From the NCBI GenBank assembly GCA_013694795.1, contig JACDBS010000161.1, positions 1 to 48,438 of the forward strand: a stretch of DNA of 48,438 nucleotides, written 5' to 3'. Numbering within the stretch: the stretch's first letter is position 1; each line of letters begins with the position of its first letter. Made by a program: the position numbers and the translations under genes. This DNA is from Chloroflexota bacterium (GTDB taxonomy: Bacteria > Chloroflexota > Limnocylindria > QHBO01). Of this stretch, positions 35,762-43,393 are shown in pieces. The notes beneath the pieces are model-generated. The model did not search any database and was not told where the DNA came from. It worked only from the letters and a program-made list of their open reading frames with translations.

Positions 35762-36763
35762 ATGCCCGCCATCACCGTCGACGACATCACCGTTCTGCCC
35801 CGGATCGCGGCTCTCGATCCCGCCACAGCGCGCGAGCGCCCGGTGGCCAGCATCACCAATGCGCCGAGCGGCTTCGAGGGTGAGGGATTCCCGGTGCGCC
35901 GGGCCTTCCATGGGGTGGACCTGGGGATGCTCGATCCGTTCATCCACCTCGACCAGATGGGGGAGGTGGAGTACGCGCCGGGCGAGCCGAAGGGCACGCC
36001 CTGGCATCCGCACCGTGGCTTCGAGACGGTCACCTACATCATGGACGGCACCTTCGAGCACAGCGACTCGAACGGGGGTGGGGGAGTCATCACCAACGGT
36101 GACACGCAGTGGATGACCGCGGGCGCCGGCATCCTGCATATCGAGAAGCCGCCGGAATCGCTCCTCGTCAGCGGCGGCCTGTTCCACGGCATCCAGCTGT
36201 GGGTGAACCTGCCGAAGGCGCAGAAGTGGTCGCCGCCGCGCTACCAGGACATCCGCGCCGGCGAGGTCGGCCTGCTGGCATCCGCCGATGGGGGAGCCCT
36301 CGTGCGGGTCATCGCCGGCGAGCTGGCCGGCCATACCGGTCCGGGCTCCACGTACACGCCGATGACCCTGGTGCACGCCACGCTCAGCCCTGGGGCAGAG
36401 CTGGCGATGCCGTGGCGGGCCGACTGCAACGCCCTCGTATACGTCCTTGCCGGGCACGGCACCGTCGGGGCTGAGCGCCTGCCGGTGCAGACCGGACAGC
36501 TTGCCGTGCTGGGTCCCGGAAACGTGCTGCGAGCGGCTGCGAGGCCCCACCAGGAGAGCCGCAGCCCGAACCTGAACATCCTGGTCCTCGGCGGCCGGCC
36601 GATCCGCGAGCCTGTCGCCTGGGCTGGCCCCTTTGTCATGAACACCCGGGACGAGGTGATCCAGGCGTTCGAGGACTACCAGGCCGGCCGACTGGGATCG
36701 ATTCCTGCCGTCCACGGCGCACCGAGCACCCTGACCGTATCCTTGCCGACTGACGCCACCTGA
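35762..36763 (+). CDS. Pirin family protein
   Basis: 333 residues, bicupin. The metal-binding N-terminal cupin shows HPHRGFETVTYIMDGTFEH and the later AGAGILHIE, with the His residues and Glu that hold iron. The C-terminal cupin continues to about residue 270. Bacterial pirins include quercetinase-like dioxygenases and redox-responsive regulators; which applies is unknown. It has its own predicted promoter and no Shine-Dalgarno sequence. Confidence 0.92.
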   Translation: MPAITVDDITVLPRIAALDPATARERPVASITNAPSGFEGEGFPVRRAFHGVDLGMLDPFIHLDQMGEVEYAPGEPKGTPWHPHRGFETVTYIMDGTFEHSDSNGGGGVITNGDTQWMTAGAGILHIEKPPESLLVSGGLFHGIQLWVNLPKAQKWSPPRYQDIRAGEVGLLASADGGALVRVIAGELAGHTGPGSTYTPMTLVHATLSPGAELAMPWRADCNALVYVLAGHGTVGAERLPVQTGQLAVLGPGNVLRAAARPHQESRSPNLNILVLGGRPIREPVAWAGPFVMNTRDEVIQAFEDYQAGRLGSIPAVHGAPSTLTVSLPTDAT

Positions 36764-37002
36764 AGCCGACGTCTAGCTCGCCTCGGTCGTCGGCTCGAGC
36801 GCATGGGCGCGCCGTCCGCGATAGCCCCAGTCCGCTGGCTGACCTCCCATGTGTAACATAACATGCATTTGCGGAAGTGCCCGTGCTGGCGCGACTGAGT
36901 AGACGGCGGACATCGGCTCGCCTGAGCCTGCCGCCAAGGTCACATGCCCGTTGCACCGATGGTCCTATGCGATCCACGGGCGCGCGAGCGTAGCCTGCAG
37001 GC
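36764..37002. other. Intergenic region of 239 bases with an AT-rich inverted repeat
   Basis: No gene supported on either strand. Near the middle, CATGT-gtaacata-ACATG (36848-36865) sits in a short AT-rich island in otherwise GC-rich DNA and could be an operator or a minus-strand -10. At the right end, TAGCCT (36991-36996) is followed by six bases and the ATG of the next gene, a likely -10. Confidence 0.45.
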
Positions 37003-37248
37003 ATGCGACAGTCCTTGTGGTCCTTGGCGATTGGCGGACTAGGCCTCGGGAGCCTCGGCATGGTTGGTGGCACGGCAATCGGCGGCGAGCTCGGACCGCT
37101 GGCCATCGGCTACGGCCTGCTGGTCGCGCTGAGCGGCCTGTACCTGGTTGCGGGCCTTGCTATTCGCGAGCGCGTCTGGACACGCCTGGCCCGACCGATG
37201 CCGACCACCACGCAGCCCGATCGACTGGCGGGACGGCGCGTCTTCTAG
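37003..37248 (+). CDS. Small two-helix membrane protein, unknown function
   Basis: 81 residues: two hydrophobic Gly/Leu-rich segments (about 5-28 and 33-53), then a basic, proline-containing tail (IRERVWTRLARPMP). I do not recognise it. No ribosome site; TAGCCT lies six bases before the ATG, which fits a leaderless message. Its last four bases overlap the end of the convergent SpoU gene. Plausible but not certain as a gene. Confidence 0.5.
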   Translation: MRQSLWSLAIGGLGLGSLGMVGGTAIGGELGPLAIGYGLLVALSGLYLVAGLAIRERVWTRLARPMPTTTQPDRLAGRRVF

Positions 37249-38627
37249 CTCGCGGCGTTCCCTCGGCGCTGGCGTAGCGCCTCGAAGCCGATGATGGCTG
37301 CCGCCGCGGCCGCCCCCAGGTCCGGCGCCTTATCCCGCCCGTAGCCGATGCGCACCTGGAGATCCGCCTGCTCCACGAATGAGCGCGTGACTCCACGCCG
37401 CTCGCCGCCGATGAGCAGGAACAGCCCGCCCGTCAGATCGGCCTCGTGCAGCTCTGATGCATGCGCGCCTGAGACGGCGCACGCAACCCGCATCCCGGCC
37501 ATGCGGCACGATGCGGCGGCGCTCTCGGCGCTCTCCGTCACGGCGGTCGGCAACAGCTCGCTGGCACCGGCCGAGGCCCTCGTCACCGTCGCCAGCGCCG
37601 TCTCCCAGCTGCGCCGCACGGCGAGGCCGCCCACGCCAGCGGCGTACAGCGCCCGGACGGCCTGGCCGAAGTTGAAGGGATCCTCGATGCCGTCGAGCAT
37701 GACCAGCAGGGACCCCTCCCCCACCTCTGCCAGCAGATCGGGCACCGAGCGCTCACGCCGCGCGCCGACCAGCGCGATGACGCCACCATGCGTCCGGCCG
37801 CTGGCGAGCTCATCGATGATGTCGGCCTCGACCCGATCGATGGTCACGCCGCGCGCGCGCGCCAGGGCACGGAGCCGACCCAGGCGGCGATCGCCGGGGC
37901 GCACGGCCCACACCCTCTGCACAGGTCGAGCGCCGGCCTCCAGGACCGCCTCGACCGAAACGTGGCCTTCAACCAGCATGGGCCATTGGTTCACCGGAAT
38001 CGAGCCGCGGTCCGGGCCATATGGGATGAGGTCGCCTTCGGCCAGGTACGGCGTTTCAGCGGCGACGGATGGCAGGCCGATCTCGGCGCGCCGTACCTCG
38101 AGCTTGGCGGCATCGGCTACGGGCAGCGGAAACTCCGGCTCGCCGTCTGAAGCCAGGATGACGATGGTGCCGTACGTCTGCTGCTCGCCGCCGACCGCAG
38201 CCACGCGATCGGTCAGCGTGGCGAGGTGGCGCGGGTCGGCGTCCCCGGAATCGACGGCCGCGCGAAGGAGCGGCAGCCATGCCCGGCGCTCCTCGTTGGA
38301 GCGGTCGGCATGCTGGGCCAGCATCCAGACGGCATCGGCCCCATCGGCTCCGACCCTGCGCAGCCCCGGCCAGCCGTCGGCGAGCAGATCAGTCAGGCGG
38401 TGAGCGTTTGCCTCGTTCACGCCGAGCAGCGTGGCACCCTCGGGCGGCGCATCCTCCCACTCCGCCAAGGCGGCGATGAGCGGGGTGACCGGGCCGCCCA
38501 AACGTCGATCGAGCTCAGCTTCGAGCGCAGGCTCGTCGGCGACGCGGGAGAACAAGGCATCCGCGGCGGCCAGCTCGCGGGCGGCCATGTCGAGCAGCTC
38601 GTCGCGCAGGCCGCGATCCTGTACCAC
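37245..38627 (-). CDS. DUF6624 / SpoU-family RNA 2'-O-methyltransferase fusion
   Basis: 460 residues. The N-terminal ~160 residues resemble DUF6624 (VNEANAHRL at 70-78, DGWPGLRRVGADGADAVWML, AQHAD, LTDR, GEQQTYGT); its function is unknown. A SpoU substrate-binding region (about 218-295) and a SpoU/TrmH methyltransferase domain (305-452) follow, with LDGIEDPFNFGQAVRALYAA and LIGGERRGVTR. The third knot motif, usually SLNVSVA, reads APDLGAAAAAA here, so the AdoMet pocket is altered. It is probably an rRNA or tRNA ribose methyltransferase of a divergent subgroup. The GTG start abuts the HflX stop. Confidence 0.85.
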   Translation of the reverse strand: MVQDRGLRDELLDMAARELAAADALFSRVADEPALEAELDRRLGGPVTPLIAALAEWEDAPPEGATLLGVNEANAHRLTDLLADGWPGLRRVGADGADAVWMLAQHADRSNEERRAWLPLLRAAVDSGDADPRHLATLTDRVAAVGGEQQTYGTIVILASDGEPEFPLPVADAAKLEVRRAEIGLPSVAAETPYLAEGDLIPYGPDRGSIPVNQWPMLVEGHVSVEAVLEAGARPVQRVWAVRPGDRRLGRLRALARARGVTIDRVEADIIDELASGRTHGGVIALVGARRERSVPDLLAEVGEGSLLVMLDGIEDPFNFGQAVRALYAAGVGGLAVRRSWETALATVTRASAGASELLPTAVTESAESAAASCRMAGMRVACAVSGAHASELHEADLTGGLFLLIGGERRGVTRSFVEQADLQVRIGYGRDKAPDLGAAAAAAIIGFEALRQRRGNAAS

Positions 38628-39932
38628 TCAGGCTTGGCGTGACGAGGCGGAACGCCGCCTGCCGTTGCGGCCAGCTGCGGTCAGCTCTGAGGCGATGGCC
38701 GGCGGCAGGTGTCCGCTGACACGGACCCCAGTCTCCTCGTAGTTCTGCTCGACGTCACCGGAGCTGCGAGCGCGAGCCACGAGCTCGCCGAGCTCATAGG
38801 GCACGACCGCGTCAACGGCCACCATCGTGCCGCGCAACGCCTCCGCGATGCGCTCCCGCAGCAAGTCGAGACCCTCCCCCGTCATGGCGCTGACGAATGC
38901 GGTCGTCTCGCTGGCCGGCGGGGCGCCCCCATCGGCCGGCAGGAGGTCGATCTTGTTGAAAACGGTGATGCGCGGCTTGTCGCCCGCGCCAAGCTCGTCG
39001 AGGACGCTCTGTACGGCGGCCTGCTGACCGACGAAGTCGAGGTCAGCGGCGTCGACCACCTCCAGCAGCAGATCGGCCCGCTTGACCTCCTCCAGCGTGG
39101 CACGGAATGCGTCGACCAGGTCGTGGGGCAGCTTGTTGATGAATCCGACCGTATCGGTGACCACCACTTCGCGCCCGCTGGGCAGGGTGACCTGGCGGCT
39201 GGTCGGATCGAGCGTGGCGAACAGCATGTCGGCGACGTACAGGTCGGCATCGGCGAGGGCGTTGAGCAGCGTGCTCTTGCCGGCATTCGTGTAGCCAACC
39301 AGCGCGACGCTGGCAACGTGGTTCCGGTCTCGCTTGCGGGCTGCCGTGGCCCGATGGCGCTCCACGTCGGCAAGCTCGGCCCTCACCTTCTTGATCTTGT
39401 CGCGGATGAGGCGCCGGTCCGTCTCGAGCTGGCTCTCGCCGGGTCCGCGCGTGCCAATCCCGCCGCCGGTGCGCGACAGGTGGGTCCACATCCGCGTCAG
39501 GCGCGGGAGGTGATACTCGAGTGCGGCCAGCTCGACCTGGAGGCGGCCTTCCTTGGTCTTCGCGTGGCGCCCAAAGATGTCGATGATCAGTGCCGAACGG
39601 TCGAGCACCTTGCAATCGAGCAGCTTCTCGAGGCTGCGCTGCTGATTCGGCGCCAGCTCATCGTCGACGATGAGCAGGTTGAAGTCGCTGGCCACCTTCT
39701 CATCCAGCAGCTCGGCTGCGCGACCTTTACCGAAGTACCAGACCGGGTCGGGGCTCGGTCGACGCTGAGAAGCGCGGCCCACCACGGTGGCGCCGGCGGT
39801 CTCGGCCAGCGCGGCAAGCTCCGCCAGGGAGCGGCCCACCGGCCATCGGCTGTCGGACGGATCGTCGAGTCCGATGAGGAAGGCGCGCTCGACCGCGGTG
39901 GTGAGGTCGATGGTGCGTGCGCGTTCGGACAT
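38628..39932 (-). CDS. hflX: GTPase HflX
   Basis: 434 residues. The N-terminal HflX domain (VVGRASQRRPSPDPVWYFGKGRA split over 50-71, then LDRSALIIDIF) is followed by the glycine-rich linker (SRTGGGIGTRGPGESQLE), the G domain with GYTNAGKST (213-221), DTVGFI and NKIDLL, and a C-terminal domain. HflX splits stalled or idle ribosomes. The plus-strand open frame that covers this gene is its shadow. Co-transcribed with the downstream DUF6624-SpoU gene, so both may act on ribosomes. Confidence 0.95.
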   Translation of the reverse strand: MSERARTIDLTTAVERAFLIGLDDPSDSRWPVGRSLAELAALAETAGATVVGRASQRRPSPDPVWYFGKGRAAELLDEKVASDFNLLIVDDELAPNQQRSLEKLLDCKVLDRSALIIDIFGRHAKTKEGRLQVELAALEYHLPRLTRMWTHLSRTGGGIGTRGPGESQLETDRRLIRDKIKKVRAELADVERHRATAARKRDRNHVASVALVGYTNAGKSTLLNALADADLYVADMLFATLDPTSRQVTLPSGREVVVTDTVGFINKLPHDLVDAFRATLEEVKRADLLLEVVDAADLDFVGQQAAVQSVLDELGAGDKPRITVFNKIDLLPADGGAPPASETTAFVSAMTGEGLDLLRERIAEALRGTMVAVDAVVPYELGELVARARSSGDVEQNYEETGVRVSGHLPPAIASELTAAGRNGRRRSASSRQA

Positions 39933-39943
39933 ATGTCGAGCTC

Positions 39944-39972
39944 ATGGTATCCGATAGGTACGAAGGTCCCAA
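39944..39972 (-). promoter_or_regulatory. Predicted promoter of hflX
   Basis: On the minus strand, TTGGGA (39972-39967) and TACCAT (39949-39944) are 17 bases apart, with the hflX ATG 11 bases beyond the -10. The leader would be only about five bases. Confidence 0.5.
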
Positions 39973-40043
39973 TTGCCACAATGCCGCCGCTCTGCGATAC
40001 CAGACCTCACCGGATCAAACAGGGGCACTCGGAGACGGCCTGC

Positions 40044-41642
40044 GTGGCTTCCACAAATCCCAGCGCGACGCGCCCTACCGCCAGTGCAGGCGGTCTGACA
40101 CGACGCCTTCTTGCCGGGGCCGTGCTCGCCGTGCTCGTCTTCGCGTCCGTCCACCGGCTCAGTCTGGCGCTGCTCGCGAATGACGAGGCGACCGCGATCG
40201 TCGTCGCATCGGTGAGTGCCATCGCCTTCGCCGCGCTCGCTCTGCGGCGCACCATCACACCGCTGCTGGCGACCCAGGCGGATCTCCAGGTCCGCTACGA
40301 GGCGGCGCTGGCCGACGCCCTGCTCGATCCCCTGACCGGCCTCGGCAATCATCGGGCGTTCCACGAGGAGCTGGACCGCCAGGTTGCGGCTTCGCTGCGC
40401 TACGAGGCACCACTTGCGCTCCTGCTCATCGACCTCGACGAGTTCAAGGCCATCAATGATGGCCGCGGTCATGCCGGCGGCGATCGAGTTCTGCGCGGGT
40501 TCGGCGAGCTGCTCGGCACTTCAATGCGACTGGTGGATCGGGCCTTCCGTGTCGGAGGAGACGAATTTGCCGTGCTCCTTCCGCATACGGATGTCGAGGG
40601 CGCCCGGGTCGCCGCTCGTAGGCTGCTGGCCCAGGCGCTGCAGCCGAGTGCCCGCAGCAGCAACCTTGAAGTGATCTCGTTTTCGGGTGGCATCTCGGCT
40701 CTGCCGGAGCTCGCGCTCGGACCGGCACAGTTGTATTCACAGGCCGATGCGGCCCTGTACGCGGCCAAGCGCGGTGGCCGGACCGACATCGCGACCTTCG
40801 ATCCCACGATGGCCGCCGAACGTGAGGACTCCGACACGTCGTCCTCCGCCGTGGCGGAGGTGATCGCCCGCGGCCAGCTGCGCGCGGTGTATCAGCCGAT
40901 CGTCTCCCTCGCCAGCGGACACATCATCGGTGTCGAAGGCCTGATTCGACCGATGCCGCCGGCACCGTTCGCCAACCCCGCCGAGCTTTTCGCGGCAGCG
41001 GAGGCGAATGGACGGCTCGTTCAACTGGACCTGGCGTGCATCGAGACGATTGTGGCAGGGGCGCGCGACCTGCCGTCGGACCAATTTCTCAGCGTCAACC
41101 TCACGCCTTCGACCGCCGAGGCGCCCGAGTTCGGCAGCGGCGCCCTCCTTGCCGTCCTGGCGCGGCATGGGTTCCCGCCGGATCGGCTCGTGGTCGAGCT
41201 CACCGAGGGACAGCAGCTGCACGATCTGAATCGCGTTCGATCGCGGCTGGGGGCCTGCCGTCGAGCGGGGATTCGCTTTGCCGCGGACGATATCGGGGCC
41301 GGCAACGCCGGCCTGCGGCTCCTTGCCGAGATCCGCTTCGACGTCCTCAAGGTGGACCTGACGCTGGTGCAGCGCAGCGCGTCCGAGGGACAGTCCAGCG
41401 CCGTCCTCAGCTCGGTGGTCGAGCTTGCTGCACGCACCGGCGCGCTCGTGATCGCCGAGGGCATCGAGTACGAGCGACAGCTCGACCCCCTGCGAGCCTT
41501 GGGGATCACGGTCGGACAGGGCTTCTACCTTGGTCGGCCCGGTCCGTTGGTCCCCGCGGTCGCTGCACGCCAGATCCCGGAGGTACCCCTCGCCGGCGTC
41601 TCCGCCTGGCGGCAGTCGATGGGCCTGCCCTCGGTCAGGTGA
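40044..41642 (+). CDS. Membrane-anchored GGDEF-EAL cyclic di-GMP enzyme
   Basis: 532 residues from GTG 40044 (GGAG nine bases upstream). Two membrane helices (about 21-42 and 49-68) with almost no loop domain, a GGDEF domain with intact GGDEF (171-175) and an I-site RLVD (162-165) exactly five residues before it, then an EAL domain. The EAL motif is EGL (298-300). The other metal and catalytic positions (VNLTP, VVELTE, DDIGAG, LKVDL, AEGIEYE, GQGFYL) are retained, so both synthesis and hydrolysis are possible. The larger open frame upstream is antisense to hflX and not part of the gene. The 3' end overlaps miaA by eight bases. Confidence 0.9.
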   Translation: MASTNPSATRPTASAGGLTRRLLAGAVLAVLVFASVHRLSLALLANDEATAIVVASVSAIAFAALALRRTITPLLATQADLQVRYEAALADALLDPLTGLGNHRAFHEELDRQVAASLRYEAPLALLLIDLDEFKAINDGRGHAGGDRVLRGFGELLGTSMRLVDRAFRVGGDEFAVLLPHTDVEGARVAARRLLAQALQPSARSSNLEVISFSGGISALPELALGPAQLYSQADAALYAAKRGGRTDIATFDPTMAAEREDSDTSSSAVAEVIARGQLRAVYQPIVSLASGHIIGVEGLIRPMPPAPFANPAELFAAAEANGRLVQLDLACIETIVAGARDLPSDQFLSVNLTPSTAEAPEFGSGALLAVLARHGFPPDRLVVELTEGQQLHDLNRVRSRLGACRRAGIRFAADDIGAGNAGLRLLAEIRFDVLKVDLTLVQRSASEGQSSAVLSSVVELAARTGALVIAEGIEYERQLDPLRALGITVGQGFYLGRPGPLVPAVAARQIPEVPLAGVSAWRQSMGLPSVR

Positions 41643-42579
41643 GCGCGGCGCGTACGATCCCCTCGACCCGTACGACCAGCTCCGGGACATTCGCCGGCAA
41701 CTCGCCGGCCGGGACCCACAGGATGCGCGTGTCACGCCGGAACCACGTGAGCTGGCGCTTCGCATATTGGCGCGTGCGCCTGGCCGTGACGTCGAGAGCC
41801 TGTTCAAGGCTCCACTCCCCCGCCAGGTGACGGGCCGCTTCGCCGTATCCGTGCCCGGTCATCGGGTGCAGGTCGGTTCCATATCCGGCCTCGAGCAGTT
41901 CTCTCACCTCCTCCAGAAGACCCCCGCCTTCGAACATCTGTCTCGCACGCTCATCGATACGTTTGTACAGCACCGCTCGTGGCCGGCTGATGCCGATGAG
42001 ACCCAGCCGCCCGGCGTAGGGCTTCAGCGTCGGCACCGGTCCCCCACCATCGAGGCGCTCCAGCGCCCGAAGCACCCGCCTTGGGTTGCGGGCGTCGATC
42101 CGCTCCGCCCAGGCGGGGTCCAGGTTGCGCAGGCGAGCGGCCAATTGCTCGAGGCCCTCGGCCTCGAGCTCATCGGTCAGGCGCTGACGGAGCTCGGGCG
42201 TCTGTCGCTGGGCAGCGTAGTCGTGCCCGTCGACCAACGCCGACACGTACAGCCCGGTGCCGCCGACGACCATCGGCAGATTTCCCCGCCCGACGATCTC
42301 CGGGACGAGCTCGCGAGCGCGCGCGACCCATTGGGCGACGCTGAAGGCCTCGTCCGGCTGGACGAGGTCAAGCAGATGATGCGGCACGGCGCGCTGCGCC
42401 GCGGCGTCGGGCTTCGCCGTCCCGATGTCCATGCCGCGATACACCTGTCGCGAGTCCGCGACGAGAATCTCGACCGACAGGCGTCGCGCAAGGGCCAGCG
42501 CCAGGTCAGTCTTGCCCGAGCCTGTCGGCCCGACGATGGCCACCAGCGGCGATGGAGCGGACGACGAGCCGCGCCCCAA
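41635..42579 (-). CDS. miaA: tRNA dimethylallyltransferase MiaA
   Basis: 314 residues. Adds a dimethylallyl group to A37 of tRNAs that read UNN codons. P-loop GPTGSGKT (17-24), then ADSRQVYRGMDIGTAKP, VVGGTGLYVSAL, PRRVLRALE and, near the end, RTRQYAKRQLTWFRRD. Normal length. Four bases downstream of ymdB on the same strand. Its DMAPP substrate comes from the MEP pathway that includes the dxr product. Confidence 0.96.
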   Translation of the reverse strand: MGRGSSSAPSPLVAIVGPTGSGKTDLALALARRLSVEILVADSRQVYRGMDIGTAKPDAAAQRAVPHHLLDLVQPDEAFSVAQWVARARELVPEIVGRGNLPMVVGGTGLYVSALVDGHDYAAQRQTPELRQRLTDELEAEGLEQLAARLRNLDPAWAERIDARNPRRVLRALERLDGGGPVPTLKPYAGRLGLIGISRPRAVLYKRIDERARQMFEGGGLLEEVRELLEAGYGTDLHPMTGHGYGEAARHLAGEWSLEQALDVTARRTRQYAKRQLTWFRRDTRILWVPAGELPANVPELVVRVEGIVRAALT

Positions 42580-42583
42580 CGCC

Positions 42584-43393
42584 CTACACCTCGATCAGGC
42601 GCTGGACACGCTCGATGGCGCTGGCGCGACCGGTGCCGGGCGACGCGGTGATCACCACCGCATTCAGCGAAACGGGACCATCGGCGACGGCAAAGCGGGT
42701 CGGAAGATGGCGGGTGAAGCGCGGCAAGACGGTTTCGAGCGAGAAGCCGATGATCGAGTCGCGCGGCCCGGTCATGCCGACGTCGCTGATGTAGGCGGTG
42801 CCCTTGGGCAGGATGCGGGCATCGGCGGTGGGAACGTGGGTGTGGGTGCCCACCACGCCGGACACCCGTCCATCGAGATACCAGCCCATGGCGTTCTTCT
42901 CGGAGGTGATCTCGCAGTGGAAGTCCAGGATCCGGATCGGCGGCAGAGGGTCCGCGGCGCCGTCCAGCAGGTCGTCAAGCTTGGTGAACGGTGAATCGAG
43001 CTGGTTCATGAAGACTCGACCCATGGCATTGATGACGGCGATCTCGTCGCCCTCATCGGTGTGGTGGACGAGCCAGCCACGCCCGGGAGCCTCGTCGGGG
43101 TAGTTGATCGGTCGCAGGACGGGCCGATCTGTGTCGAGGTAGTCGTAGATCTCGCGCTTGTCCCAGATGTGGTTGCCGCTCGTGATGACGTCGATCCCAC
43201 CGCCCAGCAGCTCCTCCGCCAGGCTGGGCGTGAGACCGGCGCCCGCGGCGGTGTTTTCGCCATTGGCGATGACCACGTCAAGCTCGAACTCGCGCCGCAG
43301 CTCCGGGAGCGCCTGCATCACCGCCAGCCGACCTGGCTTGCCGATGATGTCGCCGATGACGCAGATGCGGACACCGCCGTCGGCGGAGCTCAC
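42584..43393 (-). CDS. ymdB: YmdB-type metallophosphoesterase (TIGR00282)
   Basis: 269 residues. Metal-binding motifs: GDIIGKPGRLAV, ANGENTAAGAGL, TSGNHIWDKREI, DFHCEITSEKNAMG and VVGTHTHVPTAD. The Bacillus homologue is a 2',3'-cAMP phosphodiesterase that influences RNase Y-linked processes and biofilm choice. Here it overlaps the end of RNase Y by four bases, the usual rny-ymdB pairing. Confidence 0.93.
   Translation of the reverse strand: MSSADGGVRICVIGDIIGKPGRLAVMQALPELRREFELDVVIANGENTAAGAGLTPSLAEELLGGGIDVITSGNHIWDKREIYDYLDTDRPVLRPINYPDEAPGRGWLVHHTDEGDEIAVINAMGRVFMNQLDSPFTKLDDLLDGAADPLPPIRILDFHCEITSEKNAMGWYLDGRVSGVVGTHTHVPTADARILPKGTAYISDVGMTGPRDSIIGFSLETVLPRFTRHLPTRFAVADGPVSLNAVVITASPGTGRASAIERVQRLIEV

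Noticed and set aside
36636..37106. Minus-strand open frame of 156 codons after the pirin gene
   Set aside because: No ribosome site, no family features, and it partly overlaps the pirin and the 81-residue protein genes.
38709..40043. N-terminal ~445 codons of a 977-codon plus-strand frame ending in the GGDEF-EAL protein
   Set aside because: This part is exactly antisense to hflX. The GGDEF-EAL protein is complete from GTG 40044 with membrane helices and a ribosome site.
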